Assembly: GCF_021130785.1 (NCBI RefSeq)
Contig: NC_060207.1
Location: forward strand, 190,610,001-190,674,000
Length of the DNA: 64,000 nt
Origin: Homalodisca vitripennis
Lineage: Eukaryota > Arthropoda > Insecta > Hemiptera > Cicadellidae
Direction of reading: 5' to 3'
This document shows positions 13,840 through 26,364 of the stretch, one piece after another. The translations under genes were made by a program, and so were the position numbers. The notes below the pieces were generated by a model. That model had not been told where the DNA came from. It saw only the letters and a program-made list of their open reading frames with translations, and ran no database searches. How positions within the stretch are numbered: the stretch's first letter is position 1; each line of letters opens with the position of its first letter.

Positions 13840-14720
13840 TATATCAATTGTTCGAAGTGTCCACCTTGATTATGTATAAACTTCATACAACGACAAGAAC
13901 AGAATTACAAATTTTTAGCAAGAAAGGTTTATTGTTATTAACAAGTTCAAATTATTTCTAATTAGTTTTATGAGTTCATCAATATTTTATGGTTTTGAAG
14001 CATACACAGTCTTCTTCATATCAGACCCTTTCACAGCCCTATCACACCCCACTGTGAAAAATCACATGGGATTAAGTCTGACGAGGCCAAACGATTGTAC
14101 CAGGGCGACCAAACCATCCATTAAATGTGTTATTTAAACAATCTCGAACTTGGATACCAAAATGTACTGGGGCACCATCTTGTTGCCAGATGAGCGAATG
14201 AATATTGAATACAGGATTGTTTTTGAGTTCGGGAACTACTACTTCTTGCAGCAACCGTAAGTAAATTTCCGAGTCAACATTTCCTTGAAGAAAATAAGGA
14301 CCAATCAATGCAGTACTCGAAATACCTCCACATACCATAACACTAGGCACATTAAGTTCTGCTTGGATTACGTTATGATGATTTACATCGACCAGTACAC
14401 GCAGTTATGCCGATTAACGCGTCCATTTAGTTTGAAGCATGCCACTTCACACCACAAATTGATTGCAAAACATTTTGATCAGCCTTTGAGCGGATAATTA
14501 TTGTCTCACAGAATTCCAATAGCCTATCGGAATCATCCTCGTGAAGCGCCCGGAGTAAATGTGGACGTATGGATTAAATTTTAATTGCTTTAACATTCTT
14601 TGCACACTTCTTCTTGATATTTCTAGGTCAGCAGATGCCTTGCGAGTCGATTTACCGGGAATGGCTAAAAAAGGTTGAGCAAGTGTCTGCAGGTTTTCTT
14701 TGTTGCACATTGATCATGGA
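13840..14720 (-). pseudogene. Tc1/mariner-type transposase, decayed
   Basis: The N-terminal helix-turn-helix piece at 14710-14498 contains PGKSTRKASADLEISRRS and VQRMLKQLKFNPY. The catalytic-core piece at 14350-14072 contains MVCGGISSTALIGPYFLQGN, IWQQDGAPVHF and GWFGRPGTIVWPRQT. The IWQQDGAPVHF block carries the second catalytic Asp and is intact. The third catalytic region follows in another frame as PCDFSQWG. A degenerate C-terminal tail extends to about 13840. Family knowledge places this in the insect DDxxD Tc1/mariner group. Frameshifts and stops make it non-functional. Confidence 0.75.
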
Positions 14721-15044
14721 CGACCACACTTAAAACGCTTCCTGTGTTTTCAAATTTCTTACTTAACTTCCGCATATACTGTTGAGTGGTTATCGCGACA
14801 CCTGGATATTTACTACTAGATTATTATAGCAGTATTTTTATTATGCTTCCACCACAACTGAAGGATGTAAACTCGTTGTTGGGTTGAAAACATTTTAAAA
14901 CACACACAAACAAATAACACATGCAAAGAGCGTCACTTTACACTAGCCACTGGAACAGACAACGACGAACTTACTCCGTGTTGCTGCTAACTTAACATTG
15001 TTACCAACCTATCGAAACAAAATATTTGCGCCACCCTGTATACA

Positions 15045-15235
15045 GTCTAACATAATATCAGGAATTAGAAATGTGTTATGTTTCAATATATTTAAAAAGT
15101 AGATAATATTGGAAAGCAGCATTTTAATTTTTATACGCAGCATAATAATAACAAAGTTTATATAATTTACATTTTGAATTGGTACTGAAATAGTCCTATC
15201 TATCAAGCACATTTTGGTGGAGTAAACATTAAGAA
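15045..15235. repeat. Right flank duplicate of 10440-10660
   Basis: See the left copy. The best-conserved part is 15165-15235, and similarity fades further out. Confidence 0.4.
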
Positions 15236-15641
15236 ATAAAATCCTAAGTTAAAATATGTTGCGTTTAAATATTTTCCAAATGTAGGTAATATTAAAACAG
15301 TATTTTTCTTTATATTATGCAGTTTGACATACTTAGTGAACACATCATGCAGAAGGTAACGGATAGCGATGTGATACTTTACACATATACTGAGAGCGAG
15401 CTCTGTGTTGCGAGTCAGTTGACATGATTCAACATTCAAAACATGTCACAACAATGCCTTACCAGATCTACATATTCATCGCCAGGTTATATTTTATTCA
15501 GTCAACAATTTTATTCAAGAAACTGTGTTATATGATACATCATGCTATAAATCTTTGCACGTTGTCATTTTTGTACTGAATACCAGAACACGTTAACGTG
15601 CCCTGTATTTCAGATCGATAAAGTAGTATATATAAATAACA

Positions 15642-15699
15642 TACCATATACTATTATATATAAACCTATATATAATATAGTTATATATATAATATAATA

Positions 15700-15750
<51 letters not shown>
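15642..15750. repeat. (TA)n microsatellite with ATATAATATAG variants
   Basis: An imperfect TATATAATATAG block leads into an uninterrupted TA run of about 45 bases at 15705-15750. It directly abuts a copy of repeat family F1, which is a common site for such tracts. Confidence 0.9.
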
Positions 15751-15751
<1 letters not shown>

Positions 15752-15754
15752 GCC

Positions 15755-16010
15755 CTCGGATAGATAGACAAAATCGAACCTGGAAGTCTACGACTGATTG
15801 GCTACAGTAATAGGCTTCAATGACTGTCAGCTAAGTCTCATGGAGGGAAATGCACTACTTTTGAGCTTTAAATTTATTGCTTACACAGAAATTACGCTTC
15901 ATGCAAATTTTTAAATCTATAGGTAAATTTGTTCTAGAGTGAGGACAGAGTCAGAAATGAAATGTTTCAGCCCTTTTTCTAACGCTCAGCCAATAAATAA
16001 GTACTGGAAA
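15755..16010 (+). repeat. Repeat family F1, copy b
   Basis: It contains TAGGCTTCAATGACTGTCAG near the start and TCTAACGCTCAGCCAATAAA at the end. Between them are AAATCTATAGGTAAATTTG, TTCTAGAGTGAGGACAGA and GTCAGAAATGAAATGTTTC, which match the F1 long form at 5900-6020. It appears to be two partial units head to tail. Confidence 0.5.
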
Positions 16011-18969
16011 TAAAATGTGTTGTAAAAAGCAAAATACCATAGTAGTACAAGCAGTACAAAGATTTACTTTTATTTAGATTTAATTTTAATATGTACACAC
16101 ACAAAAACCATTAACATGTATTATTTATTGTCTATGTGTGTTACATTTTATCTTAAAATGAAATGATGTGTTACAAAAGGATATACACAGGCGTCACAAT
16201 GAATATTCGTACATACGCATGAGATGGCGCAACGTGTTGAAGTTCTCCAAGTCGATGAGACGTATTTTAGTGTATTAAATTATATGGAATGTTATTTTCT
16301 TGTATTTGAATAATTTGTAATTTTTCAATATCAAGCTATTTAGTATGGTACGTATTAAACCTATAAATGTCGTGTAGCTTACGATTAATTACTATTAAAA
16401 GCATATTATATAAATGCATCACATAAAAATATTATACTTTGAGAGAAACAAGGCTTTATTTATTTTTGAGTACTCCTAAAAAAATTAATCTTGTTAATTA
16501 ATTTTCAGTATAATTGCTACATTTTTATTCCCTTCATTTACTTATACTACATTAATCAATAAAATCACTGTGTTCATAGTATTGTTAAATAAACGGGTAT
16601 TCAACCATTAAAATGCAATTATTATAGATTGGTGTATAGTTGGCAAAATATACACCAATATCTCGAAAGTAAGTTGAATAAGTTAGATGATACAATAATA
16701 ATGTAATAACAATCGCTGAACAGAACTCGATCGTTGATAAAGTAAAATATATTGATAACGTTAGCTCTAAACTTGAATAGTTTTATAATATGCAACGTTG
16801 ATCACTATATTATGACAGACCAACAGAATAATATTTACCCTGTCCATTGTGTAAATTTCCTTAACGCTTAACCAATAATAAAATAAACGATCCTAATCTT
16901 AACACAGTTCAATAAAAATAACATTTAATCCTTTGTTGATATTACTCATATCATAATTCAACCACAGATGAGTAGCGTAAAACCTCTAAAAACTATGTTG
17001 TGCTTTTGGGGCTAAAATAAACTAATAGGTCGATACGGAACTTGATGGATAACCTAGATAGATAACCATTACTTTTTTCCCAAAAAATAATAGTTCTAAA
17101 ATATAACAGAAGATAACACTTTGATTTTTAGTTATGCAGTAATATAAATTATAAATGCCTGAAAATAATTATAAAAATTAATATTTAATAATTGGTATAA
17201 TATTTAATAAAGAAATCATTTGTACCATAACAGGAATTTTTCATATATAAGGAAAACTTGGAGTATTACAACCTCTTCATATTTCTTGGAAACGATAAAA
17301 CATCAGATAGTAAAATGACTTCAACATAAATGTGCTGTCAGCCTTCATAAGACGAGAACAATTTAAAATACTCATTTAAAGACAAATTATATTTCCCCTG
17401 ACGTATAGAGTAAATCTGCAATAAGTTTATCCATTTACGTTTCAAAATAGTTTATGGAGACAATTAATATCTAATTATTAGATGTACAAAACATGACATA
17501 CTGTGTTAAAATTTGCAATAACAACATTTGAGTTCAAAATTGAAATCTATTAATTTAATAATAACTTGAAAGTATCATAATTAACGGGTCAATCACTTGA
17601 TCATATAAGTACCATATAATGCACTAAATTAACCTTATTATTTTATTCTAGTGTAAAAGCATTTGATTATTCAAAATCACTTTATCTAGAATTACTAGAA
17701 TGTGTTTTATTAATTCTTTTTAGTTTAACATTTACCGTTACTTGTAATGATGTATTATAAAATGCATTTTTTACAGCTCTTAATATTGCTCTACCAGAAA
17801 AGAGTCACATATAAAAAGGCATGGCTTTTTATGTTGTTTATTGACTTGTATAGTTTCTCTTAGATAAAGAAATCAATAAGATTACCTTAAACTGTGATAA
17901 TAATTTTTATGAAACTATTACAGGGGGAAAGTAGGATGGAATGTAAATTAATCATTAATTAAAGCTTGTAAGGATTGATTCTACATTAAAGCTTTCACCC
18001 AAGCGATGGGTGTTTCAATCAGAAATGTTTACCACGTACCAAAACCATCAGATGGTATATCGTTCTGTGTTTGCCAAGCACCTTCAAAATTTTAACCAAA
18101 TCTATTTAAAAAACAGGGAACCTAAAAAAAAGAAATCGAATCCAGCCAGAAGTACTATATCAAAGTTCTATTGTTATAATTGATATTCAAACAAATTAAT
18201 GCCTCGTTTTCCAGTACGAAATAAGGCACACGTAAAGGCAGCGGTAGAGTGTACTCAAAATCCTGCTGGAGCTGATGCAGTGGTTTAAGCTCAAAGCTGT
18301 AAGCCTATTAACTGAAGATTAGGTCTCTGAAGGCTCAACTATATCAATTGCACACCCGCCAGAAGTCTACAAAACTACATTATCTTAAATCTTACAATAT
18401 TTTGAAAGCGCTCAATATTTTTCATGTCCACATATTAGATCTCTATTTTAAAAATTCAAACCCACTGTAGTATACAAAGTGTCTACACTAAAGCCTTACC
18501 TCTGAAGATTTTATTTATAAAAATTTGTAAGTACATATAAATATTTTAAAATTAAAATAATAATTTTTTAATGATATACAAATTGTTCTTCCATATTATA
18601 CTTCAGCATAATATTCCGACAGGTCAATTAAAAGATTTACAATAACATGTGTTCTAAATTTGTTTATAAAAGTGAACATATTTTTTATTTATTTTTAATG
18701 TACAATAATTAATTTTGATTCAATAGCGAAATTATGAACTTTGAATAGAATCGTTTTATTGCAACCCTTTTTAAAGACAATCTGCTCCTATATTTTCCTT
18801 GTTATATTGTGTTTACCAGTAAAGTGTATCTTTACAGTAATAAGTTAAGTCTTTTAACAGCTAAAAAGTTTCACGTATACTAATTAGGGCAATAAAATAT
18901 GAGTATGACGTTATGTTAAATGCTTTAACTTTAGATGTAAGTTTGAGTCTGTCACAAGACTATAACAAA
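16011..18969. other. AT-rich DNA, no gene recognised
   Basis: No open frame of note and no clear repeat. A slightly GC-richer patch at 18230-18360 has no recognisable content. Confidence 0.5.
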
Positions 18970-18974
18970 AGCAC

Positions 18975-19256
18975 TGCTGACGTCATAGTCTGAAAAGTTT
19001 ACAGAGCAGCAACAATGCTTATGCATGATACGACTCCCAGTTTCATGATGCCAACGTATTTACCCCAATGTAGATAACTGCTGATATTTTTGACAGCTTT
19101 TAAACTGCTGACGTCATGGTGTGATAAGTTTACAGAGCAGGAACAATGCTTATGCTTGACACGACTTCCAGTTTCATGATGCTGACCTATTCACCTTAAA
19201 GTCGATAAACGATGATATTGTTGACAGCTTGCTCAGCACTGCTGACGTCACAGTGT
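18975..19256 (+). repeat. Tandem repeat, about 132-bp unit, each with a TGACGTCA palindrome
   Basis: Two full units and the start of a third read CTGCTGACGTCA, then AGTTTACAGAGCAG, AACAATGCTTATGC and CCAGTTTCATGATGC. TGACGTCA occurs at 18978-18985, 19109-19116 and 19243-19250. This 8-mer is the consensus full CRE bound by CREB/ATF bZIP proteins. Whether it acts as an enhancer here is inference. No gene is visible within several kilobases. Confidence 0.85.
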
Positions 19257-20470
19257 TTATCAAACAGGTATTAGGTCATCCGGAAACGTATATCTCTGGT
19301 ATTCGGAACAATAATTGTTGAATCTAGAAAATGATTGTTTGATGAAATTTATTTGTCATTAAATTAACCACATGTAAAATAAATGTTTTTAATAAAAATA
19401 TATTAGGCTATATTATATAGCTTTTATATTATTTTGTACGGTATTCTCTAAGAGATATTTTTCGTTTCTTCTGCATTTTATTATTTTGGTTGTAGTATAA
19501 ATTAAATTAAAATAAGAGATAATAATTTTAACCCTGAAACTTATTAAGGTTTAATCCACCATTATGAAAAGTGTAATTATTGATTGAAACATTATATTGA
19601 TTATATATAATTGTATTATATTATATAAATTGATTCCTTGTATATAATTTTGGGTATTGAATATTTTTATATCTCCAATCATTTTAATAAAATACATTTA
19701 GGGCACCTTAGTTTACTAACCCTATAATCCGTATTCATTCTTTACAGTATTTGACCTATCAAAAAACGAAAACATCCTAACCTATAATTTGTTAAAAACA
19801 TTTCAAGAAATAGTTCTTGAAAATGGAATGGAAATTAAAACAAACTCTTCATAGCATGCAAATTATGCCGTTGATACTACTTGTACTGTACTTGATGTAA
19901 GTAATACGCTAGTGAGGGATCATGACATATAAAATTTATTATTTCTACATATACTACATTTTCATTTACAGCGATGAAACTGTTGTTATGGCCAACATTT
20001 GCGATTATAAATATATTCATACACCTAGTTATAAAGAAATCAATAATTGAAAAAATATAACATTTATAAACTATTGTCAATTTCAAAAATACCGGACATT
20101 CAAATCGTAAATCAAAGCTTAGGCGTAAAAATATTCAGTTTCAAAGTAGTGAGATAAGATTAAGTGATTTAGGATTGATGCATATTGAGATTGAGATGCT
20201 AATCTCTGACTTTAGAAACTGCAATGATCATTTTGCAATGTTATGTATCTGAATCACGACCGGTAGGGGACCAAGGGTATTTCTTTTTGAGCCATCGAGA
20301 CCGCAGTGCAAAGTTCGAGTTTTCCATCAATGTTTGTGCCTTACTTAAGGGATTATACGAATAATTCACCATTTTTTTTATTATATCTTAATGGTTGCAT
20401 GTATATTACAGGTTGACCGTTCATTTATTAATAAGTTAATTACAATCACTTTTTATTATTGTGTCGTATT
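19257..20470. other. AT-rich DNA, no gene recognised
   Basis: No supported gene. A 69-codon minus-strand frame at 19877-20086 has no known motif. Confidence 0.5.
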
Positions 20471-20682
20471 AAGTATTTCGTTAATAGTTGAGAGGATTGA
20501 TGAGAACAAGTTAAACTACTAGAACGATGTCGGGGCCGGTGATTATTCATCATTTACACTTTAATATTTAAAAATTGTATGGTAGTAATACTAAATTACT
20601 GGGTTCTGATCAATATTTCGTTTTATAGTTGGGAAGACTGATCAAAACTTAATTATTGGAACCGTGCCAGGCCGGGGAACAC
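20471..20682 (+). repeat. Two-copy tandem repeat, about 139-bp period
   Basis: ATTTCGTTAATAGTTGAGAG followed by GATCGGGGCC-type text (20471-20542) recurs as ATTTCGTTTTATAGTTGGGA with GCCAGGCCGGGGAACA (20610-20682). The copies are diverged. The downstream stretch to 20815 is GC-richer and may be part of the same repeat, but no gene is seen. Confidence 0.5.
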
Positions 20683-21241
20683 CTAACCCAATTACAAGCC
20701 AATTAGGAAACCTTCATCCACTAGAGAACCTCTTGGCATGTCGGAGTAGGGTGAAGTATGGCCTGTTGTACCCCAGTACACCGCTTTCCTATTTCCCTCC
20801 TTAGTGGAGTATAAAACTGATAATTTAATTTTGACAGTAAAACACATAATTTGTTAATGCATCATTTTCAGTTCTAACTTACTTTTATCAAATATACTTC
20901 CTTTAATGTAATAGAGAACATTTAGAATTTTGTAGCAGTATGCAACAGAGGGGATAAAATACAGTTTGACTTGTGAAGCAGGGTTAATAAATCTGATGAA
21001 AAGGGTAATTAAATGTAAATTTGCTTTCTTTTTATAAGCGTTATCCTATAACTCAGGTGACATCTGTTTACAAGTAATTAGGGATCGAATTGTGTCAATT
21101 CAACTTTTAGTTGTAGCCTATTTTAAAAATTACTAAATTTACTTACTTTTGCTACATTTGTACTCCATATTATCTTGAAGGAAACAAGATTTTTCCGAAC
21201 ATTTGCTATCGTTCAGTGAAACAAGAAATCAGTAACACTAC

Positions 21242-21274
21242 GTTTCGAGATCTGCAATCTGATCTCTTCTTCAG
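21242..21274 (-). ncRNA. Hammerhead-ribozyme-like motif
   Basis: On the minus strand the order is CTGAAGA, one A, GAGATC, an 8-base loop, GATCTC, then GAAAC. CTGANGA and GAAA are the invariant hammerhead core halves, and GAGATC/GATCTC makes a perfect 6-bp stem II. The extra A between the core and stem II is not canonical, and stem III would be only about 2 bp. Very short stem III is known from hammerheads in Penelope-like elements and retrozymes, so this may be a decayed relic of one. No Penelope protein is visible nearby. Confidence 0.35.
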
Positions 21275-21576
21275 GTAAAGAACTAACCTAATACATAATT
21301 ACAAACTAGGTTAAAGTAAACAAATCTTACCAAAGCGTTGTGGCACGCCTTAGTCAGGAATCGCAACCTACATGTTGTTTGTCATATTCACTAACTCTAT
21401 AAACATGCACTTAATAAAAAACTATACAAAACACTAATCATTAAAAGTGAACAACGGAATATTATCTTGTTAATATTATCTCCAATTTGTGGAGTATAAC
21501 TTTGTGAGACAAACTGGCACTGTATTATTTTTACAATATGTCGGTAGTAGTTGATAAATAGCCCGTTACAATGGTA

Positions 21577-21759
<183 letters not shown>

Positions 21760-22189
21760 AAGGCTTTATTTCAAAGGCTTTATAAAATAATACACATTTA
21801 AGTTATATCATTGGTCATTGAATTACTCGTATGTATGTGCTATAACCATCTAATTAATAAACTCATAACAGAATTAGTTTAAACTAATCTGCACTATAGT
21901 TTCCATAACTAAACAAGTTAATATAAAATATTAAATTTATACTTTATAACTTTATAAAATATTTTTGTTTAACCAGCAATACATGTTATTATTTACTGGT
22001 GCTTAGTAATCATATAATTTGAATTATTAATTTGGTAATAATCTATGGTACTAAGTTGGAAGCACAATGTTCTTTTTCGATGTCACAGATCTTCAAATAA
22101 TACATTTTTAGTCTAATTAGTTTTTTATGTTTTCATTTCTTTTAATTTTTTTTACAAAATCATTCAAAGAGTCATAAAATTTAATTTGA

Positions 22190-22370
22190 GTATATACAGA
22201 CCACAATGAGGGCAATGTGGAGCCTGACCACTATAGACTGTGGCATATAAATTACTGTAATGTAGTATGCGGGTCCGACCGATATTGGGGTAGTGTGGCT
22301 TTGCCCTGCGGTTGGCTTTATGTGTGACATCCTATATGTATTAGGCTTTATGTGCCTTTAGTGAGTACCA
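22190..22370 (+). repeat. Interspersed repeat R2, copy 2
   Basis: Same orientation and extent as 7783-7965. Differences include GGCATATAAATTACTG versus GCCACATAAACTATTG and one insertion near the end. Confidence 0.6.
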
Positions 22371-22569
22371 TACTTGGTTATAACATTGAATTGAACGTAA
22401 ATATGAACGAATAATACATTTTATGTAAATGCAGGGTAGGAGTACGACAAGCTCCTCTGAGGTTGTATGGACAGTTTCAAGCCTGTAGCTCATATCAAGC
22501 CCAAGATCTCCTGCGGACTGATAGATATACATGGAGCAATATAGAAAAGAAATGTTTACATCCCTTCGG

Positions 22570-22665
22570 CAGAAAAAAAGAAAGATTATGTCAGCCTACT
22601 CAGTGATAGGCTTCAATGACGCTCAGCCAAATCCTATGGTTGGTTATGCAGCATCATAGAATGTT
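22570..22665 (+). repeat. Repeat family F1, copy c (short)
   Basis: It contains GTGATAGGCTTCAATGACGC, then TCAGCCAAATC, then GGTTGGTTATGCAGCATCAT. It matches 56380-56430 almost word for word. Confidence 0.5.
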
Positions 22666-22800
22666 ATATTTAAACGATGGTTCAATCGGATTGAAATTAA
22701 AAATTTATATGTTAGTTGTTTGAATGTGATACTACAAGGGAATCAATGTTTGTCAAAAGTATTATTAAACATTTAGAAAATATGATTGTGGACGGTGCCA

Positions 22801-23290
22801 GGTCTTTTACACTACTAATCGTTGACTCAACGACCCTTTCTGAGAAAATAGCAAATAAGACAGGGTCATTTAGTCTACAGGTCGTTGAGACAACGACCCC
22901 ATTTTGATATTTAAGATTTTCTACATAGGTTCGTTGTGACAACGACCCAGTAAAATAAATGAAAAGGGTCAATTACTCAACTGGGTTCGTAGCAACAACG
23001 CCACTTTTTGGCTGTTTAGTTGAATATTTCAAAAGACGGGTCGTTGTCTCAAAGACCCTAAATTATATTAAATGTTTTATATTGAGAGAACCAGGTCTTT
23101 TACTCAACCATTCTTTGTGTCAACGGACCAAAATGGAGAAATGTATAAGCAATGTGAAGAAGGGTCGTAGCGACAACAACCCATTTTTCAAACTAAATGG
23201 ATAAAATATAGTAAGAGGTTCGTTGAGACAACGACCTACTTTAAACTGTTCAGAGGTTCTTTTAGTCTACTAGGGTCAATGTGTCAAATG
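22801..23290 (+). repeat. Palindrome array A, nine units
   Basis: Units lie at about 22801-22836, 22863-22900, 22928-22948, 22965-23003, 23038-23058, 23093-23130, 23161-23183, 23216-23236 and 23254-23290. The short type is about 21 bp: GGGTCGTTG, three bases, CAACGACCC. The long type adds a left arm, GGGTCTTTTACTCTAC, before the palindrome. Centre-to-centre spacing is about 48-70 bp. Spacers are AT-rich and unrelated to each other. Substitutions often hit one arm only, so the array is old. Confidence 0.85.
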
Positions 23291-23310
23291 CGTACAGCCG
23301 GACAATGTGG

Positions 23311-26194
23311 CGAGATGTTGCCGCGCAAACAGTCGTACGGCGCTGAATGTTTGCGCTCGTATTGATGTAGCGTACATTATTCTCTTGCCACTAATGTGTA
23401 ATAATTTGTTTTGTATTAATTTAAAACTATATTAATATAAACCCCTTTCATTACAGATATACTTTATAAAGCAGTAATGATAACACATTACCAAGTAAGA
23501 GTGATAAAAATGGAATACAAATAAATATTAAAAATGGAAATTGTAACGATAAATAGCAATTCTAAATATCAAGAATATAGATCAAATTAATAATAGTAGA
23601 TCAAAATTACATATAATTTTGAAAGTAATCAGTAGTTATTTAGCTTGTATACAATGACTTATTAAAACGTAAATGTTCATAATTTAAAACTTACATTACA
23701 TGCTTTACGAATTAGTTTGATTCTCTATATAAAGTATACAATTCATGTCAAATAAACATATCATTTTTTTAAATTAGTTTTATTTGTAATATTTAAAAAA
23801 ATGAATAGAATTTTAGTGCTGTTCACAGCAAAATTGTTCTTTTATTTTTCGTTCACTCCTCTTCTAATTTCAATATGTTTATTAACTCTTAACTGTATCT
23901 CTTAATTTATAAATAATTTACTTTGTGGATTGAATAAAGTTGATACTTGAAGTTTTATAAAATGCTTCTAATACCTGCACGGAATATTGATATATACATG
24001 TTCATACACATTTATGCTTATTAATAATGTTTGAGGTGAAAAAAAAGTCATGGAGAGTTTCTTTAGAGGATTAAGATTTAATATATTAAGATATAATCGT
24101 ATCTAGTAGTCTAAGGATAATCTTAACTGTAAGAATAGGTTAAGTGGCTACCATCATTTAACCATTCTTCATTGTAGAAAATGAATTAAATGAGGAGAAT
24201 TACATTTCGACTATGCCTACAGAACGTGTCGTCAATACATCTTTTAAAAAGGAGAATTGAAAATAATCCCTATAAAGTTACATGCTAAATGTATGAGAAT
24301 GTGACTAAAAATGAATTATGGAATCTAAAAATATGTTCCGTCATAAAACTTCTTTTTCCGTTTCAAACCACCATATAGAAATCATGTGGTACAAAATGTT
24401 ATTATAATTTTAAAATGCCCCTTCTAGCATTTTGTTATTCTTCTTTGCTAGTTTGTGATTCTAGCATTAGCTCTTAAAATTATGATTCGATGTAATCCCT
24501 GGGGTTTATTATTTGGTTTGTCAGTTTATAGTTAAATTAAAAGATATAAATACTAAATACTATTTATTATTTTCAAATCACCAGAGATCTAACCATATAC
24601 TTAGTCTAAAGGAACAAATAATTAAAGAATTACGACATGTTATATATTAACGTTCCAGCTTTAATTAAGGGCTCTGTACTACAAGAGTCCACTGCAAAAG
24701 GGCTATGGACTTAGACCTCAGTATTCTACCCATTGACCTGAAATTATTTATTAACAATTCATTAATAGTGGAATCTTTGAAACTGATCAAGCAAGCAAAA
24801 TTTCAATTATTAAATAGTGCAAATAGAAATGTTTCACTTCCGACTTCAGAATTCTAAAACATCTTTACTGTCACATGTAATTAGTGTAAAATGGATTTAT
24901 ACGTGGAATTTTCTTTCATAACACCATTTATGTCGGAAATGCCTGCTTTGCCATTAAAAAGGATGTCTCCTTGACGCATCTGTCATGCGAAGCAAAATTG
25001 CGTGTGAATCTAAGGGTATCAGTGAGGGTAGCTAGTGTTTACATGCAACCAATTGTACTCATATTTTAATAACACCCACTAAACGTGAAATTGTTAAAAT
25101 ATAACCAGCATAAATAACAAATAAAATATAATAATTGACAACAACAATTAACATTGAGTATTGATACAATAAATTGTATCACTTAAATTATTGAAAAATG
25201 CAGTAATAGGCTAAGTATTGAGCCTTTTTAACCGTTACATACATATGCGGTTATTTTAGTAATTGAGCAGTGAAAACACGTTTGGGTGTGTATAATTTTA
25301 GTCAGTAGGTTATTTCAGTCAGTGTATTTAGTAATACAAATAAAGCGAATTTCTCTCTCATCAACTACGAAGTAGACAAATGTCTGGCTATATCTCGTCC
25401 AGCTTCCCGACGTTAATATTAATTTTAGAAGTACGGTTTTCAATCAATATTTTTCTAATTACATTCTCTTTAAATTAGATTATGTTACTTCCCTTGATAC
25501 ACTCGTCATTTCCAAACACAATCACCAAAATGTTAAAATTTATACGTTTAACAGTTTATAATTTTATGTTTTGTACCTTAATTATTTTATTTTTTACTAA
25601 TTGAAAAACACTACATATATACAGCATGTTTAGCATATTTTATGAAAATGTTTTAAATATAACTAAACCTATAGTATTATGTAAAGAAAAGAAGTTGGAA
25701 AATGGCTAGAAAACGAAAATATCCCCCAATAACATAAAATTTTAAAATTATTACCTTTAACAGTTAACTTACTCTCTGCAGTTCCCTCGAAAATAGTAAA
25801 AAAGTTGACTAAATAGATAAACATTTCAAAATATTTTTGTTTTAATGTTGCAATGTTAAAGGCGTTTTAACAAATAACTTCCTTTCTTAAAAAGTTTACT
25901 GTTAATAACTATATAAACTAATTATGTCAGATAGTATATATAAATTATTTTTATTTAAATATTTATTCCAAAATAACATGTGTTTGTTTATAAAAAGCTC
26001 ATGCTAATAGCTAGTTTGTGAAAATGCTTATGTCTGCAGTTTGGAAAAAACTTGGAAAAGTATTTTATGTGTTTTCGATAATGTTTCGCTATTTAGAGTT
26101 GGATCTATTAGTATAGATGAAATAAAATAGTCTTCAAAATCTGTAATAATGCTTACACCTGTTTCATAAATAAGCAATTAAAGTATAAAAGGTG
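23311..26194. other. AT-rich interior of the candidate element, no gene recognised
   Basis: Just right of array A is a short CG-rich patch (23290-23370). The rest is AT-rich, with no open frame, splice-supported exon or repeat that I can identify. Confidence 0.5.
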
Positions 26195-26310
26195 TCTATT
26201 GGCCGAACGCAGTAAAGCCTATGAGGGCTGGAAAGATATAATTTATTTCTGTTCACAGGACATCTTGAGAACAAACTGAAATTATATTATATATAATAGA
26301 TATATACATT
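26195..26310 (-). repeat. Repeat family F1, copy g (inverted)
   Basis: Read on the minus strand it has GTTTGTTCTCAAGATGTC and then GCCCTCATAGGCTTTACTGC before GTTCGGCCAAT. These match the middle and end of F1 copy a. Confidence 0.4.
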
Positions 26311-26364
26311 ATAGGATTAGATAGCCCAAAAATATATAAAACGCTGCAATAAATATAAGATATA

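Larger units (their letters stand above)
10665..15038 (-). mobile_element. Tc1/mariner-type DNA transposon, interrupted by a LINE
   Basis: The left end reads CAGGGTGGCGCGAAT. The right end is its near-perfect reverse complement (ATTTGCGCCACCCTG). The right TIR is followed by TA and the left is preceded by TG, as expected for a TA target duplication with one later change. A transposase remnant lies on the minus strand at about 13840-14720. Most of the interior, 10717-13800, is a LINE inserted later into the 3' part of the element. The element is dead. Confidence 0.75.
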
